DNA from: Pseudomonas sp. B6002
GTDB taxonomy: Bacteria > Pseudomonadota > Gammaproteobacteria > Pseudomonadales > Pseudomonadaceae
Reading direction: 5' to 3'
DNA: 64,000 nucleotides
Assembly: GCF_013385985.1 (NCBI RefSeq)
Contig: NZ_JACAOY010000021.1
Coordinates: 1 to 64,000 of the forward strand
Part shown: in pieces, positions 19,156-27,222 of the stretch
How positions within the stretch are numbered: the first letter of the stretch is position 1
Layout: each line of letters opens with the position of its first letter
The notes under the pieces: model-generated
Told to the model about the DNA's origin: nothing
The model's database searches: none
What the model saw: the letters and a program-made list of their open reading frames with translations, nothing else
Translations under genes and position numbers: made by a program

Positions 19156-19860
19156 TCACTCGACAACCGGCATCCAGCGACGAATACGTCGCTCCAGGCG
19201 CCCGGACAGGTAGTTGGAAGCCAGCGTCACCAGGTAATACAAGGCGGCGGCCGTGAGGTAGAACAGCAGGTATTGGCGGGTGGAACCCGCCGCCTGCTTG
19301 GCGGTGTAGAGCAACTCGTTGGTGCCGACCACGCTGATCAGGGCACTGTCCTTGATCAGGTTGATCCACAGGTTGGACATGCCCGCCAAGGCGAACGGTG
19401 CCATGATCGGCAACGTCACCCGACGGAACAGGCCAAAGCCGCTCAAGCCAAAGGCCCGCGCCGCTTCGATCTGGCCATGGGGAATGGCCAGGATCGCCGC
19501 GCGGAAAATCTCCGAGGCATACGCGCCCTGCACCAACCCCAACACCAAAATTGCCACCAACGGCCCGCTGATATTCAGCTGCTCGAAGCCCAGGCTGACG
19601 ATCAACGCATTCAGGCCCATGGCACCGGCGTAATACAACAGCAGGATCAGCAGCAGTTCCGGCACCGCCCGAAACACCGTGGTGTAGCCGCGCATCAGCA
19701 GTGCAATCGGGCGTGGAGCGCTGAGTTTGGCGCACGCCACCACCAGCCCGATCAACAACCCCACGGCAAAGGAGCCGGCGGAGATTTGCAGGGTCATCCA
19801 TAACCCCTTGAGCAGCGCGTTACCCCATCCTTGTTCGCCGAAGCTTAAGAGGTCGAACAT
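19156..19860 (-). CDS. Polar amino acid ABC transporter permease (HisQ-like)
   Basis: 234 residues, the second permease subunit. FRAVPELLLILLLYYAG is the family motif and QIEAARAFGLSGFGLFRRVTLP is the EAA loop. It pairs with the HisM-like subunit encoded downstream. Its ATG overlaps the final base of the binding-protein gene. This subunit pattern, with a HisP/AotP-type ATPase, is typical of basic amino acid importers. Confidence 0.92.
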   Translation of the reverse strand: MFDLLSFGEQGWGNALLKGLWMTLQISAGSFAVGLLIGLVVACAKLSAPRPIALLMRGYTTVFRAVPELLLILLLYYAGAMGLNALIVSLGFEQLNISGPLVAILVLGLVQGAYASEIFRAAILAIPHGQIEAARAFGLSGFGLFRRVTLPIMAPFALAGMSNLWINLIKDSALISVVGTNELLYTAKQAAGSTRQYLLFYLTAAALYYLVTLASNYLSGRLERRIRRWMPVVE

Positions 19861-20714
19861 TATTCGCTCTTCTGGGCGATTTGCGGGTAGGGGCTGTCAC
19901 AGGTCTTGCTGACATAGGCCGGGGTATCGCCGCGCTTGCACGGGCTGACCGACAGGCCGAAGTAGTGCTGGGACAGGTCGTCATAGTCCTTGCTCACCAG
20001 CAGTTCGCCGATGGCCTTGTCCAGGCGCGCCTTGAGCGCGGTGTCTTCCTTGCGCAACCCGGCACCGACGCCACGGCCGATGATTGGGTCATAGGGCACG
20101 CTGGCGATGTGGGCCAGGCCACTGGCTTCCGGGGTCTTGACCATCATCGCGATGGCGGTGTCGTCGGCCATCATGTAGTCGATGCGCCCGGCGATCAGGT
20201 CGGCGTTGGCCGATTCCTGGGTGTCGTAGTACTTCAGGTCGGCGATGTTCTCGTAGTACTTCTTCAGGTAGTTGGCGCTGACCGTGGAGATCTGCACGCC
20301 AATCAACTTGCCCTTCAGGCCTTCAGGCGTGATGTCCACGGTGGCGCCCTTGGGCCCGGCCACGCCCAGCAGCGAGTCGTAATAGGCGCGGCTGAAGGCG
20401 ATCTGTTTTTCACGCTCGTCGGTCACCGACATCGACGAGAAAATCACGTCGATCTTCTTGGCCAGCAGCGACGGAATGATGCCGTCCCACGCCACTTCCT
20501 TGATCTGGCACTCGGCTTTCATGCCTTCGCACAGCTTGTGGATCAGGTCCACTTCAAACCCGGACCACTGGCCATTGCCGCCTTTTACCGTGAACGGCGG
20601 GTAAGGTTCGGCCGCCACCGCGAACACGATGGGTTTTTCCGCCGCCCAGGTAAAACCTGCGGCCAGCATCAACACTGCACTGCCCAACCACGTTGCCATG
20701 CGTTTGCATTTCAT
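19860..20714 (-). CDS. Amino acid ABC transporter substrate-binding protein
   Basis: 284 residues of the periplasmic binding protein class 3 (lysine/arginine/ornithine) family. It has a signal peptide (WLGSAVLMLAAGFTWA), then AAEPYPPFTVKGG, GFEVDLIHKLCEGM and DVIFSSMSVTDEREKQIAFS. Two cysteines near the C-terminus (SPCKRGD, KTCDSP) may form a disulfide. It starts 24 nt after the fused transaminase/ATPase gene. A cationic or polar amino acid derivative is the likely ligand. Confidence 0.92.
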   Translation of the reverse strand: MKCKRMATWLGSAVLMLAAGFTWAAEKPIVFAVAAEPYPPFTVKGGNGQWSGFEVDLIHKLCEGMKAECQIKEVAWDGIIPSLLAKKIDVIFSSMSVTDEREKQIAFSRAYYDSLLGVAGPKGATVDITPEGLKGKLIGVQISTVSANYLKKYYENIADLKYYDTQESANADLIAGRIDYMMADDTAIAMMVKTPEASGLAHIASVPYDPIIGRGVGAGLRKEDTALKARLDKAIGELLVSKDYDDLSQHYFGLSVSPCKRGDTPAYVSKTCDSPYPQIAQKSE

Positions 20715-20738
20715 GAGTTGCCCCGTCTTTTTATGGAG

Positions 20739-22739
20739 TTAGCGAGTTTGATGCGCGTTGACGAACTGCCGGCAACGCTCACTGCGTGGGTCGATAAACA
20801 CCGAGTCCGGCGAGCCGGTCTCCTCGATCATGCCTTGGTGCAGAAAAGCCACTTTGGACGACACATCCCGGGCGAAGGCCATTTCATGGGTGACCAGGAT
20901 CATGGTGCGGCCTTCTTCGGCCAGGGAGCGGATAACGCGCAACACTTCGCCCACCAGTTCCGGGTCGAGGGCCGAAGTGGGTTCATCGAACAGCATGACT
21001 TTGGGGCGCATGGCCAGTGCACGGGCAATCGCCACGCGCTGCTGCTGCCCACCGGAGAGAAACGCCGGGTATTCGTTGCGCTTGGCGGCCAAGCCAACCC
21101 GGTCGAGCAAGGCTTCGGCACGCTCGATGGCTTCGGCCCGGCTTTCGCGCAGCACCTGGGTGGGCGCCTCGATCAGGTTTTCGAGCACGGTGCGATGGGG
21201 CCACAGGTTGAAGTTCTGGAACACCATGCCCAGGGTCGAGCGTATGCGCACCAACTGTTTGGCATCCGCCACCAGCGGCGCACCGGGCCTGCCGTAGTTG
21301 AGCTTGATGCTTTCACCGTCCACGTGAATGCTGCCCTGGTCGGGCACTTCGAGCATGTTGATGCAGCGCAGCAAGGTACTTTTGCCCGAGCCACTGGCGC
21401 CGATCAGCGAGATCACATCGCCTTCGTGTGCGGTCAGGGAAATGCCCTTGAGCACTTCGATATTGCCGAAGCGCTTATGCAGGTCGACCACCTCGATCAT
21501 CTTTTTGACGTCGGCCGGTTGCACCACTTCAATCGTTGCGACGGGTGCCGGCGCGATCCGTGGCTCGCCCGCCAGTTGGCCCACAAAGCCGGCAATACGC
21601 TGGCAGGCCTCGGCCAGGCGCTCATCGCCCAGGGTGAACGACAGGCGCACGAAACCTTGGGCAGGCTCACCAAAGGCCGCCGCATCGAGCACCGAAACCC
21701 CGGCCTCACGGAACAATCGCCAGGCAAAATCCAGCGAACTCAAGCCCGTGCCGCGCACATCCACCAGTACAAACATCCCGGCCTGTGGCGCCTGCACCTT
21801 GATCCCTGGGCAAGCGCTCAGGCCCGCCACCACCAGGTCACGTCGGCGCCGGTAGATCTCGCGCATGCCCACGGTCACTTCATCATGGGCCAGTACGGCG
21901 GCTGCAGCGGCTTCCATGACAAACCCGGGCAGGCCATAGAGCATGCTCAGCACCAGGGTTTCGGCATGGGCGATCATCGGCGGTGCGGCGATGATCCAGC
22001 CGATACGCCAGCCTGTCATCGCGTGGGACTTGGACAGGCTGCCAATCACGATGCAGCGGTCTTCCATGCCAGCCAGCGCGGCGAGGCTGTGGTACTGGCC
22101 GTCGAACACCAGGCTTTCGTAGACCTCATCCACCACCACCCACAGGTCATGGGCGATGGCCAGGTCGGCAATCACTTGCAGTTCCTGGGGGTTGAGCACC
22201 ACGCCGGTGGGGTTGTTCGGGTTGGAAAAGAAGATCGCCCGGGTGCGTGGGGTAATGGCAGCGGCGAGTGCCAGCGGGTCCAGGCGAAACCCCGACTCCG
22301 GCGAACAGGGCACCCGCACCAGCGTCGCCCCACTGGCCTTGAGCGTGGCTTCGTAAGTGACGTACATCGGGTCGAGCACCAGCACTTCATCCCCGGCCTG
22401 CAACAGGCACAGGGAGCTGATGAACAGTGCGTTCTGGGCGCCGGGCACGATGATCACGTTATCGGCCGCCAACGAGCGGCCCAGCGTCTGGCTGTAGCGC
22501 CGTGCCACGGCATCGCGCAAGGACGTGCGGCCGGGGATTTCGGTGTAGTGGGTGTCGCCGTCGCGCAGTGCGCTGACGGCCGCGTCGGTGATGAACGAAG
22601 GCGTGGCGAAATCGGGGTCGCCGACGCTGAGGATGATGATGTCTTCGCCCTGGCTGGCAGCGTGGAACGCGGCGTGGTGGATGTCCCAGGCGGCGACGCC
22701 CTGCCCTGCAATTCGTTCGACGAAGGGGGAAAACCGCAT
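20739..22739 (-). CDS. Fusion of AruH-like aminotransferase and amino acid ABC transporter ATPase
   Basis: One 666-residue open frame. Residues 1-390 are a fold-type I PLP aminotransferase closely resembling arginine:pyruvate transaminase AruH: SVGDPDF (38-44), SNPNNPTG (172-179) and the PLP Lys237 in GSLSKSHAMTGWR. Residues 391-413 form a proline/alanine-rich linker. Residues 414-666 are a complete HisP/AotP-type ATPase: Walker A GASGSGKST (447-455), signature LSGGQQQ (561-567) and Walker B VMLFDEP (581-587). The ATPase half has its own Met414 (21500), but only a weak AAAAAG precedes it. It is first in an operon with the binding protein, both permeases and an exporter. Import and transamination of one amino acid, probably arginine-like, would be physically joined. 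Confidence 0.9.
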   Translation of the reverse strand: MRFSPFVERIAGQGVAAWDIHHAAFHAASQGEDIIILSVGDPDFATPSFITDAAVSALRDGDTHYTEIPGRTSLRDAVARRYSQTLGRSLAADNVIIVPGAQNALFISSLCLLQAGDEVLVLDPMYVTYEATLKASGATLVRVPCSPESGFRLDPLALAAAITPRTRAIFFSNPNNPTGVVLNPQELQVIADLAIAHDLWVVVDEVYESLVFDGQYHSLAALAGMEDRCIVIGSLSKSHAMTGWRIGWIIAAPPMIAHAETLVLSMLYGLPGFVMEAAAAAVLAHDEVTVGMREIYRRRRDLVVAGLSACPGIKVQAPQAGMFVLVDVRGTGLSSLDFAWRLFREAGVSVLDAAAFGEPAQGFVRLSFTLGDERLAEACQRIAGFVGQLAGEPRIAPAPVATIEVVQPADVKKMIEVVDLHKRFGNIEVLKGISLTAHEGDVISLIGASGSGKSTLLRCINMLEVPDQGSIHVDGESIKLNYGRPGAPLVADAKQLVRIRSTLGMVFQNFNLWPHRTVLENLIEAPTQVLRESRAEAIERAEALLDRVGLAAKRNEYPAFLSGGQQQRVAIARALAMRPKVMLFDEPTSALDPELVGEVLRVIRSLAEEGRTMILVTHEMAFARDVSSKVAFLHQGMIEETGSPDSVFIDPRSERCRQFVNAHQTR

Positions 22740-22818
22740 GCCAGAGCCTCTCGTTCAAGAAGAAAAAGCGCGAACCCGTTTGTGCGCAAACGGGTGGATG
22801 CGGTCAACATAGTTCAAA

Positions 22819-22834
22819 CTGAACAGTCGTTCAA
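22819..22834. promoter_or_regulatory. Palindromic operator B (TetR candidate site)
   Basis: CTGAACAGTCGTTCAA matches operator A (16905-16920) at 13 of 16 positions, including both TGAAC and GTTCAA arms. A further half-site GTTCAA at 22812-22817 abuts it. It lies 80-95 bp upstream of the fused transaminase/ATPase gene, where a repressor would act on that operon. Confidence 0.68.
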
Positions 22835-22910
22835 TGGCTAAATCTGAGGGGGTGTCGTTTATCGAGCAAAGAGGTCGTGAATGAAAAATTTCCGAAAGGT
22901 GGGATTCAAA

Positions 22911-23000
22911 TGTGGGAGCGGGCTTGCTCGCGAATGCGGAGTGTCAATCACTGAATATGCTGACTGACCCACCGTATTCGCGGGCAAGCCCGCTCCCACA
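22911..23000. repeat. REPIN (paired inverted REP sequences), GTGGGAGC type
   Basis: TGTGGGAGCGGGCTTGC at the left pairs with GCAAGCCCGCTCCCACA at the right around a loop of about 55 nt. This is the standard Pseudomonas REP doublet. It is the first of three in this gap. Confidence 0.85.
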
Positions 23001-23046
23001 GGGGATTAGCGGTGTATCCGATTTCTCGGCAGGACGCAGATCCAAT

Positions 23047-23135
23047 TGTGGGAGCTGGCTTGCCTGCGATGGCGGTGGGCCAGCTGGCAGGTGTGTCGAC
23101 TGACACTCCGCATTCGCGGGCAAGCCCTCTCCCAC
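23047..23135. repeat. REPIN, second of a cluster of three
   Basis: TGTGGGAGCTGGCTTGC at the left pairs with CAAGCCCTCTCCCACA at the right. The 40-odd bases in front of it (ATTAGCGGTGTATCCGATTT...) are repeated in front of the third element with a 136-bp offset, so one unit was tandemly duplicated. Confidence 0.85.
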
Positions 23136-23182
23136 AGGGGATTAGCGGTGTATCCGATTTCTCGGCAGGACGCAGATCAAAA

Positions 23183-23273
23183 TGTGGGAGCTGGCTTGCC
23201 TGCGATGGCGGTGGATCAGCCAATGAATGGGTTGACTGACACTCCGCCATCGCGGGCAAGCCCGGCTCCCACA
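23183..23273. repeat. REPIN, third of a cluster of three
   Basis: TGTGGGAGCTGGCTTGC at the left pairs with GCAAGCCCGGCTCCCACA at the right. It ends 26 bp before the stop codon of the aspartic-protease-like gene and may act as its transcript 3' end. Confidence 0.85.
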
Positions 23274-23298
23274 GTTGTGCTGTGTTTGTCTTCAGTGA

Positions 23299-24288
23299 TC
23301 AGCGGGCCTTCAGGCCGATGGTGCCGGCGGACTGGTCGTACAGCACCGCGTTATCGAAATACGTCAGCAAGCCGGCATTGATCCCATGGAAGTTGTGTTC
23401 GCCCTGGGCGGTGATGTAGCGCACATAGCGCCCACCGCCGTTGTCCACCTTGAAGTGCTGGCCCATCTGGCTGCCGTCCCCCAGGGCCAGGCTGAAATGC
23501 GCCGGGGTGCCCACCGGCCAGTTGGCTTGCAGCGCATCGGCATAGATATGAAAACCCGCCGCGCCGGTGTCCAGGATGCTGTCGCCGCACACCTGTTGGT
23601 GAGTGTCCAGGCGCTGCAGGCAACCCTGCACGCCGTGGTCTTTCCAGTAGACGCTGGTATCACCGGGCTTCACTGAAAAGCGTTGCAGGCTGAGGAGGCG
23701 GAAACCCTGGGTCTCCGGCGCCGTGGGGTTGATGATCAACTGCCCGGTGCTCTGCCCGGGCCGTGGCAGCACCACCAACCAGCGGCCGCCCATGGCCACC
23801 AATGGGTTACTTGCCGGATTGCGCAACATGCCGACGCCCATGATCGCCTTGAAGCCCTCGCCCCGCTCGGGATTGCCGCCCATGAGGAAGTCCTTGGCGG
23901 ACACTTTAGAGGCCGGGCATTTAGGCCGCGCATCGCTGCAACTGATGCTGTCGACCAACTGCATCGGCACGTGTGCCGTGGCGTTGCCCAGGCTGACCGT
24001 GGCCATCGCCAGCTTGCCATTCAGGCGCACGCCGCTGCCGTATTGAATCGCCGCCGGGACGTTCTGCGCCACGGCATCCTGGGGTTTCAACACCCCAGGC
24101 AGCACGCGCAGCCCGACCGAGCCGGTGTCGAACTGGGTTTCCACCGGAGTGCCGCCAATCTTCAAGGTGACGCTGTAGCGCAAATCACCATTGGCCATGG
24201 TGGCGCTGTGGATCGGGATCACTTCGCGGGTGGCCGCCTGGGCCACACCAACAGACAAGAACAGGCAAGCCAACACAGTCAAGCGCAT
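23299..24288 (-). CDS. Exported pepsin-like aspartic protease homologue
   Basis: 329 residues with a signal peptide ending near VGVAQA. Two D-T-G motifs occur at the spacing expected for a two-lobed pepsin fold: FDTGSVGLRV with Asp54 and ILDTGAAGFHIY with Asp240. The hydrophobic-hydrophobic-Gly stretch FKAIMGVGML (about 146-155) follows the first lobe, as in pepsins. Cysteines at 117/124 and 223/234 could form disulfides. Bacterial members of this type are little studied, and an annotation pipeline may call it a domain of unknown function (DUF3443-like). It is followed upstream by the CDP-diacylglycerol diphosphatase gene on the same strand. Confidence 0.65.
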   Translation of the reverse strand: MRLTVLACLFLSVGVAQAATREVIPIHSATMANGDLRYSVTLKIGGTPVETQFDTGSVGLRVLPGVLKPQDAVAQNVPAAIQYGSGVRLNGKLAMATVSLGNATAHVPMQLVDSISCSDARPKCPASKVSAKDFLMGGNPERGEGFKAIMGVGMLRNPASNPLVAMGGRWLVVLPRPGQSTGQLIINPTAPETQGFRLLSLQRFSVKPGDTSVYWKDHGVQGCLQRLDTHQQVCGDSILDTGAAGFHIYADALQANWPVGTPAHFSLALGDGSQMGQHFKVDNGGGRYVRYITAQGEHNFHGINAGLLTYFDNAVLYDQSAGTIGLKAR

Positions 24289-24319
24289 GGAAGTAGGTCC
24301 GAATCAGGTCAAAGGGGGC

Positions 24320-25075
24320 TTACAACTGGGTCATCAGGTCACAGCGATAGTCTTGCAGTTCACCGGCCGAACCCATGTTCAGTTCGGTGAGCGCCAGGTG
24401 CGTGCTCAACAGCACAAAGCTGCCGTCGGCGCGGGGCGTCATCAGCAAACTGTAGTGGCTCATCGAGCTGCCCTGGGCCTCGACGTAGTCGTGCAACAGC
24501 GCCATGGGGTCGAGCAGCTCGGCGTCGGCTGCCGACAGCGTGCGCGCACTGTAGGTGTGCCCCATCAGCGGCCTCGGCAACACCTGCCACTGTTCACCCA
24601 GCGCTTTGCCCTGCTGGCTCAAGGCGACAAACACCTCGGGGCGCAGGCAAGCGATGTGCACGTGCAACTGGTTCTGCGAGCGACCAAAACGCGAGTTGAT
24701 GGCCACGGAAACGAAGGCGTCGGGGATCGGCTTTTTCAGGCCGTCGGACAACACTGCACGGTGCTTCCAGGCCTGGGCGAAGTAATGCGGCAGCAACTGG
24801 CGCCCCAACGCAGGGTCTTCAATGCCGGTGACTTTATCCACGGGAATCAGCAGGTCATGCAACGGCCCATTGCGGTCTTTATACAGCGTATAACCACGGT
24901 CCAGGTCCACCGCCAGGCAAGGGTCGGGCTTGTGCTGCTGTTGCTGGTCGGGAACGCATTGCTGGCTGACGATGTGCCACAAGGCATTGGGGTCACCGCG
25001 CCATTTCAGGGCGCCTGCCACTAACAGCCCACAGAGCAAACCACCAGCGATCGTGAATAGGGTGCCGCGCTTCAT
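24320..25075 (-). CDS. cdh: CDP-diacylglycerol diphosphatase
   Basis: 251 residues with an N-terminal membrane anchor (LFTIAGGLLCGLLVAGA). Family motifs are LWHIVSQQCVPDQ, YTLYKDRNGPLHDLLIP, AINSRFGRSQNQLHVHIACL (HIT-like histidine cluster) and HYSLLMTPR. The enzyme hydrolyses CDP-diacylglycerol to phosphatidate and CMP at the inner membrane, feeding phospholipid turnover. The product and length match the Cdh family. Confidence 0.88.
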   Translation of the reverse strand: MKRGTLFTIAGGLLCGLLVAGALKWRGDPNALWHIVSQQCVPDQQQQHKPDPCLAVDLDRGYTLYKDRNGPLHDLLIPVDKVTGIEDPALGRQLLPHYFAQAWKHRAVLSDGLKKPIPDAFVSVAINSRFGRSQNQLHVHIACLRPEVFVALSQQGKALGEQWQVLPRPLMGHTYSARTLSAADAELLDPMALLHDYVEAQGSSMSHYSLLMTPRADGSFVLLSTHLALTELNMGSAGELQDYRCDLMTQL

Positions 25076-25137
25076 GCAAAAACCTCAACGTACGGGGATG
25101 TCATTTTTTGTTGTCGCTGACATCCCTGTCGTAAGGG

Positions 25138-26121
25138 TTAACGCTTGGCGGGGGCCATAAATTCCGGCCCGATCGGATCTTTTATCGTGCTGGCCAGAAT
25201 ACGGTCGATATGTGTCAGGTCATCGGCGGTCAAATGCCAGCCAAACGCCTCTTCATAGCCCTTGAGTTGCTCCGGCCGGCGTGCGCCCCACAGGGCAACG
25301 GTGGGGCCTTGATCCAGCACCCAGCGCAGCGCCAGCGCCAATATTGACTTGCCGTGGCACTCGCGGGCATATACCTCCAGCGCGCCGACGGCGGCCAGGT
25401 ATTGCTCGAAACGCGGCGCCTTGAATTTGGGGTCGATCCTGCGCACATCGTCGCCCCCGAAGCTGGTGGCCGAATGCATGCTGCCGGTCAGCAACCCCCG
25501 GCACAGCGAGCCATAGGCCAATACCACCAGCCCGTGGTTCCTGGCATACGGCAGGATGTCGCTGTCGATGGCGCGCTCGAACAGGTTGTAGGGCGGCTGC
25601 ACAGTGGCCAGCGCGGTGTAGCGGCTGAAGTCATCCATCTGCGCCGGTGAATAGTTGCTCACCCCCACGGCGAGGATCTTGCCCTCACGGCGCAAACGCT
25701 CCAGTTCATCGGCGGTTTCTTCCTGGGCCACCAAGGGGTCGGGCCAGTGGATCTGGTACAGGTCGATGTAGTCGGTTTCCAGGCGCACCAAAGAATCTTC
25801 GATTTCCTTGCGGATGCGCTGGGCGGTGGCATTGCGGCGTGTGGTGCCGTCATCCCACTGCAGACCGGCTTTGGTGGCGATCACCGCGGTATGGCGTACG
25901 CCGCGCAGGGCCTTGCCGATCAACTCTTCGGACAAACCGAAGCCATACACCGGCGCTGTGTCGATCAAGTTGATGCCACTGGCCAGGGCATGCCGGATAG
26001 TCTTGATGGACAGTTCATTGTCCGAGCCACCCCACAGTCGGCCACCCATGGCCCAGGTACCGAGGGCGATCCTTGACACAGCCTTTTCGATACCGGGGAT
26101 CTTGAGGGTTTCGATACTCAT
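25138..26121 (-). CDS. Aldo/keto reductase
   Basis: 327 residues with a TIM-barrel NADPH-dependent reductase signature. LGTWAMGGRLWGG starts the barrel. The catalytic set is Asp in NLIDTAPVYG, Tyr in VYGFG, Lys in IATKAG and His in YQIHWPDP. The C-terminal cofactor loop is WGARRPEQLKGYEEA. It is divergent from a LysR gene that probably controls it. Substrate aldehyde or ketone is unknown. Confidence 0.92.
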   Translation of the reverse strand: MSIETLKIPGIEKAVSRIALGTWAMGGRLWGGSDNELSIKTIRHALASGINLIDTAPVYGFGLSEELIGKALRGVRHTAVIATKAGLQWDDGTTRRNATAQRIRKEIEDSLVRLETDYIDLYQIHWPDPLVAQEETADELERLRREGKILAVGVSNYSPAQMDDFSRYTALATVQPPYNLFERAIDSDILPYARNHGLVVLAYGSLCRGLLTGSMHSATSFGGDDVRRIDPKFKAPRFEQYLAAVGALEVYARECHGKSILALALRWVLDQGPTVALWGARRPEQLKGYEEAFGWHLTADDLTHIDRILASTIKDPIGPEFMAPAKR

Positions 26122-26233
26122 AAAAAATCACGCTGCCCATAGCAATACTTTGAAAAGCAATTACTCTAGGTCATCCCTGATTGAATAGGGCTCAACGCCG
26201 CATACAACCGAATTCTCCTAAAAAAGTCTTGAT

Positions 26234-27157
26234 ATGGCCGCTTTTAACCGCTCCGAACTCGCCGATCTCAATGTGTTCATGGCCATTATCCGGCGTCGCA
26301 GTTTCCGCCACGCCGCCCATGAACTGGGGGTGACCACCTCGGCGTTGAGCCACACCATGCGCAACCTCGAAACGCGCCTGGGCGTGAAATTGCTCTACCG
26401 CAGCAGCCGCGCCGTCGAACCCACCGACGCGGGCAACCTGCTCGCGGAAAAACTCAGCCAGGGTTTCGCCACGATCCAGGACGGTCTAGACACTCTCGAG
26501 CTGTACCGCGAAGCACCGATCGGCCGCCTGCGCCTCAACGTGCCTCGCGACGCGGCGGTGTTGCTGCTTGCGCCGATTCTCGGCGAATTCACCCAAGCCT
26601 ACCCGCAACTGCGCCTGGACCTGATCGTGCAGGACCAGATGATCGACATCATCGCCGAGGGCTACGACGCCGGTATCCGCTACGGCGCCACGGTGCCCCA
26701 GGACATGGTCGCCGTACCGCTGACCGGTGAATTGCGCTGGATCATGGTCGCCTCCCCCGCTTACCTCGCCCGCCGTGGCGCGCCAAAAGAGCCCAAGGAC
26801 CTGCTGCAACACGCGTGCATTCGCATGTACCTCGGTGACAAGACCACTTACAAGTGGGAACTGGGCAACGGCGCGCGCCAGCAACGCATCGACGTGCCGG
26901 GGCATTTCAGCGCAGCCGACACCGAGACCATCGTCCATGCGGCGCTGCAAGGGGTGGGGATTGCCAACTGCCTGTCCAACCGCGTTGAGCAGGAACTGAA
27001 GGACGGTCGCCTGGTGGAAGTGATGCCCGATTGGGCTTGCCTGGGTGAGCCGTTGTGCATGTACTACCCCAGCCGACGTCAATCGCAGCCGGGGTTGCGG
27101 CAGTTGATGGACATGATCCGTATGAAAACCATTGGATCGCAGTTGATCGAGTCCTAG
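26234..27157 (+). CDS. LysR-family transcriptional regulator
   Basis: 307 residues. The helix-turn-helix reads VFMAIIRRRSFRHAAHELGVT then SALSHTMRNLETRLGVKLL. The effector domain begins near GRLRLNVPRDAAVL and is of the type with a GYDAGIRYG motif (CrgA/DsdC-like group). It is divergent from the aldo/keto reductase gene across about 110 bp of AT-rich DNA. Confidence 0.92.
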   Translation: MAAFNRSELADLNVFMAIIRRRSFRHAAHELGVTTSALSHTMRNLETRLGVKLLYRSSRAVEPTDAGNLLAEKLSQGFATIQDGLDTLELYREAPIGRLRLNVPRDAAVLLLAPILGEFTQAYPQLRLDLIVQDQMIDIIAEGYDAGIRYGATVPQDMVAVPLTGELRWIMVASPAYLARRGAPKEPKDLLQHACIRMYLGDKTTYKWELGNGARQQRIDVPGHFSAADTETIVHAALQGVGIANCLSNRVEQELKDGRLVEVMPDWACLGEPLCMYYPSRRQSQPGLRQLMDMIRMKTIGSQLIES

Positions 27158-27222
27158 TCAGCCGGCGGGGATAAATACAGCAACGAAAAACCGGCCCGCG
27201 AGCGGAATCATCAGGGACGTTT

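Noticed and set aside
19881-22841. A 986-codon open frame antisense to the binding protein and fusion gene
   Set aside because: It is rich in His, Gln and Gly and shows no domain. The opposite strand carries complete, recognised proteins, so this is a shadow frame.
22911-23273. CRISPR-like array in the repeat-rich gap
   Set aside because: The repeats are inverted REP pairs with unequal spacing and no cas genes are near, so they are REPINs.
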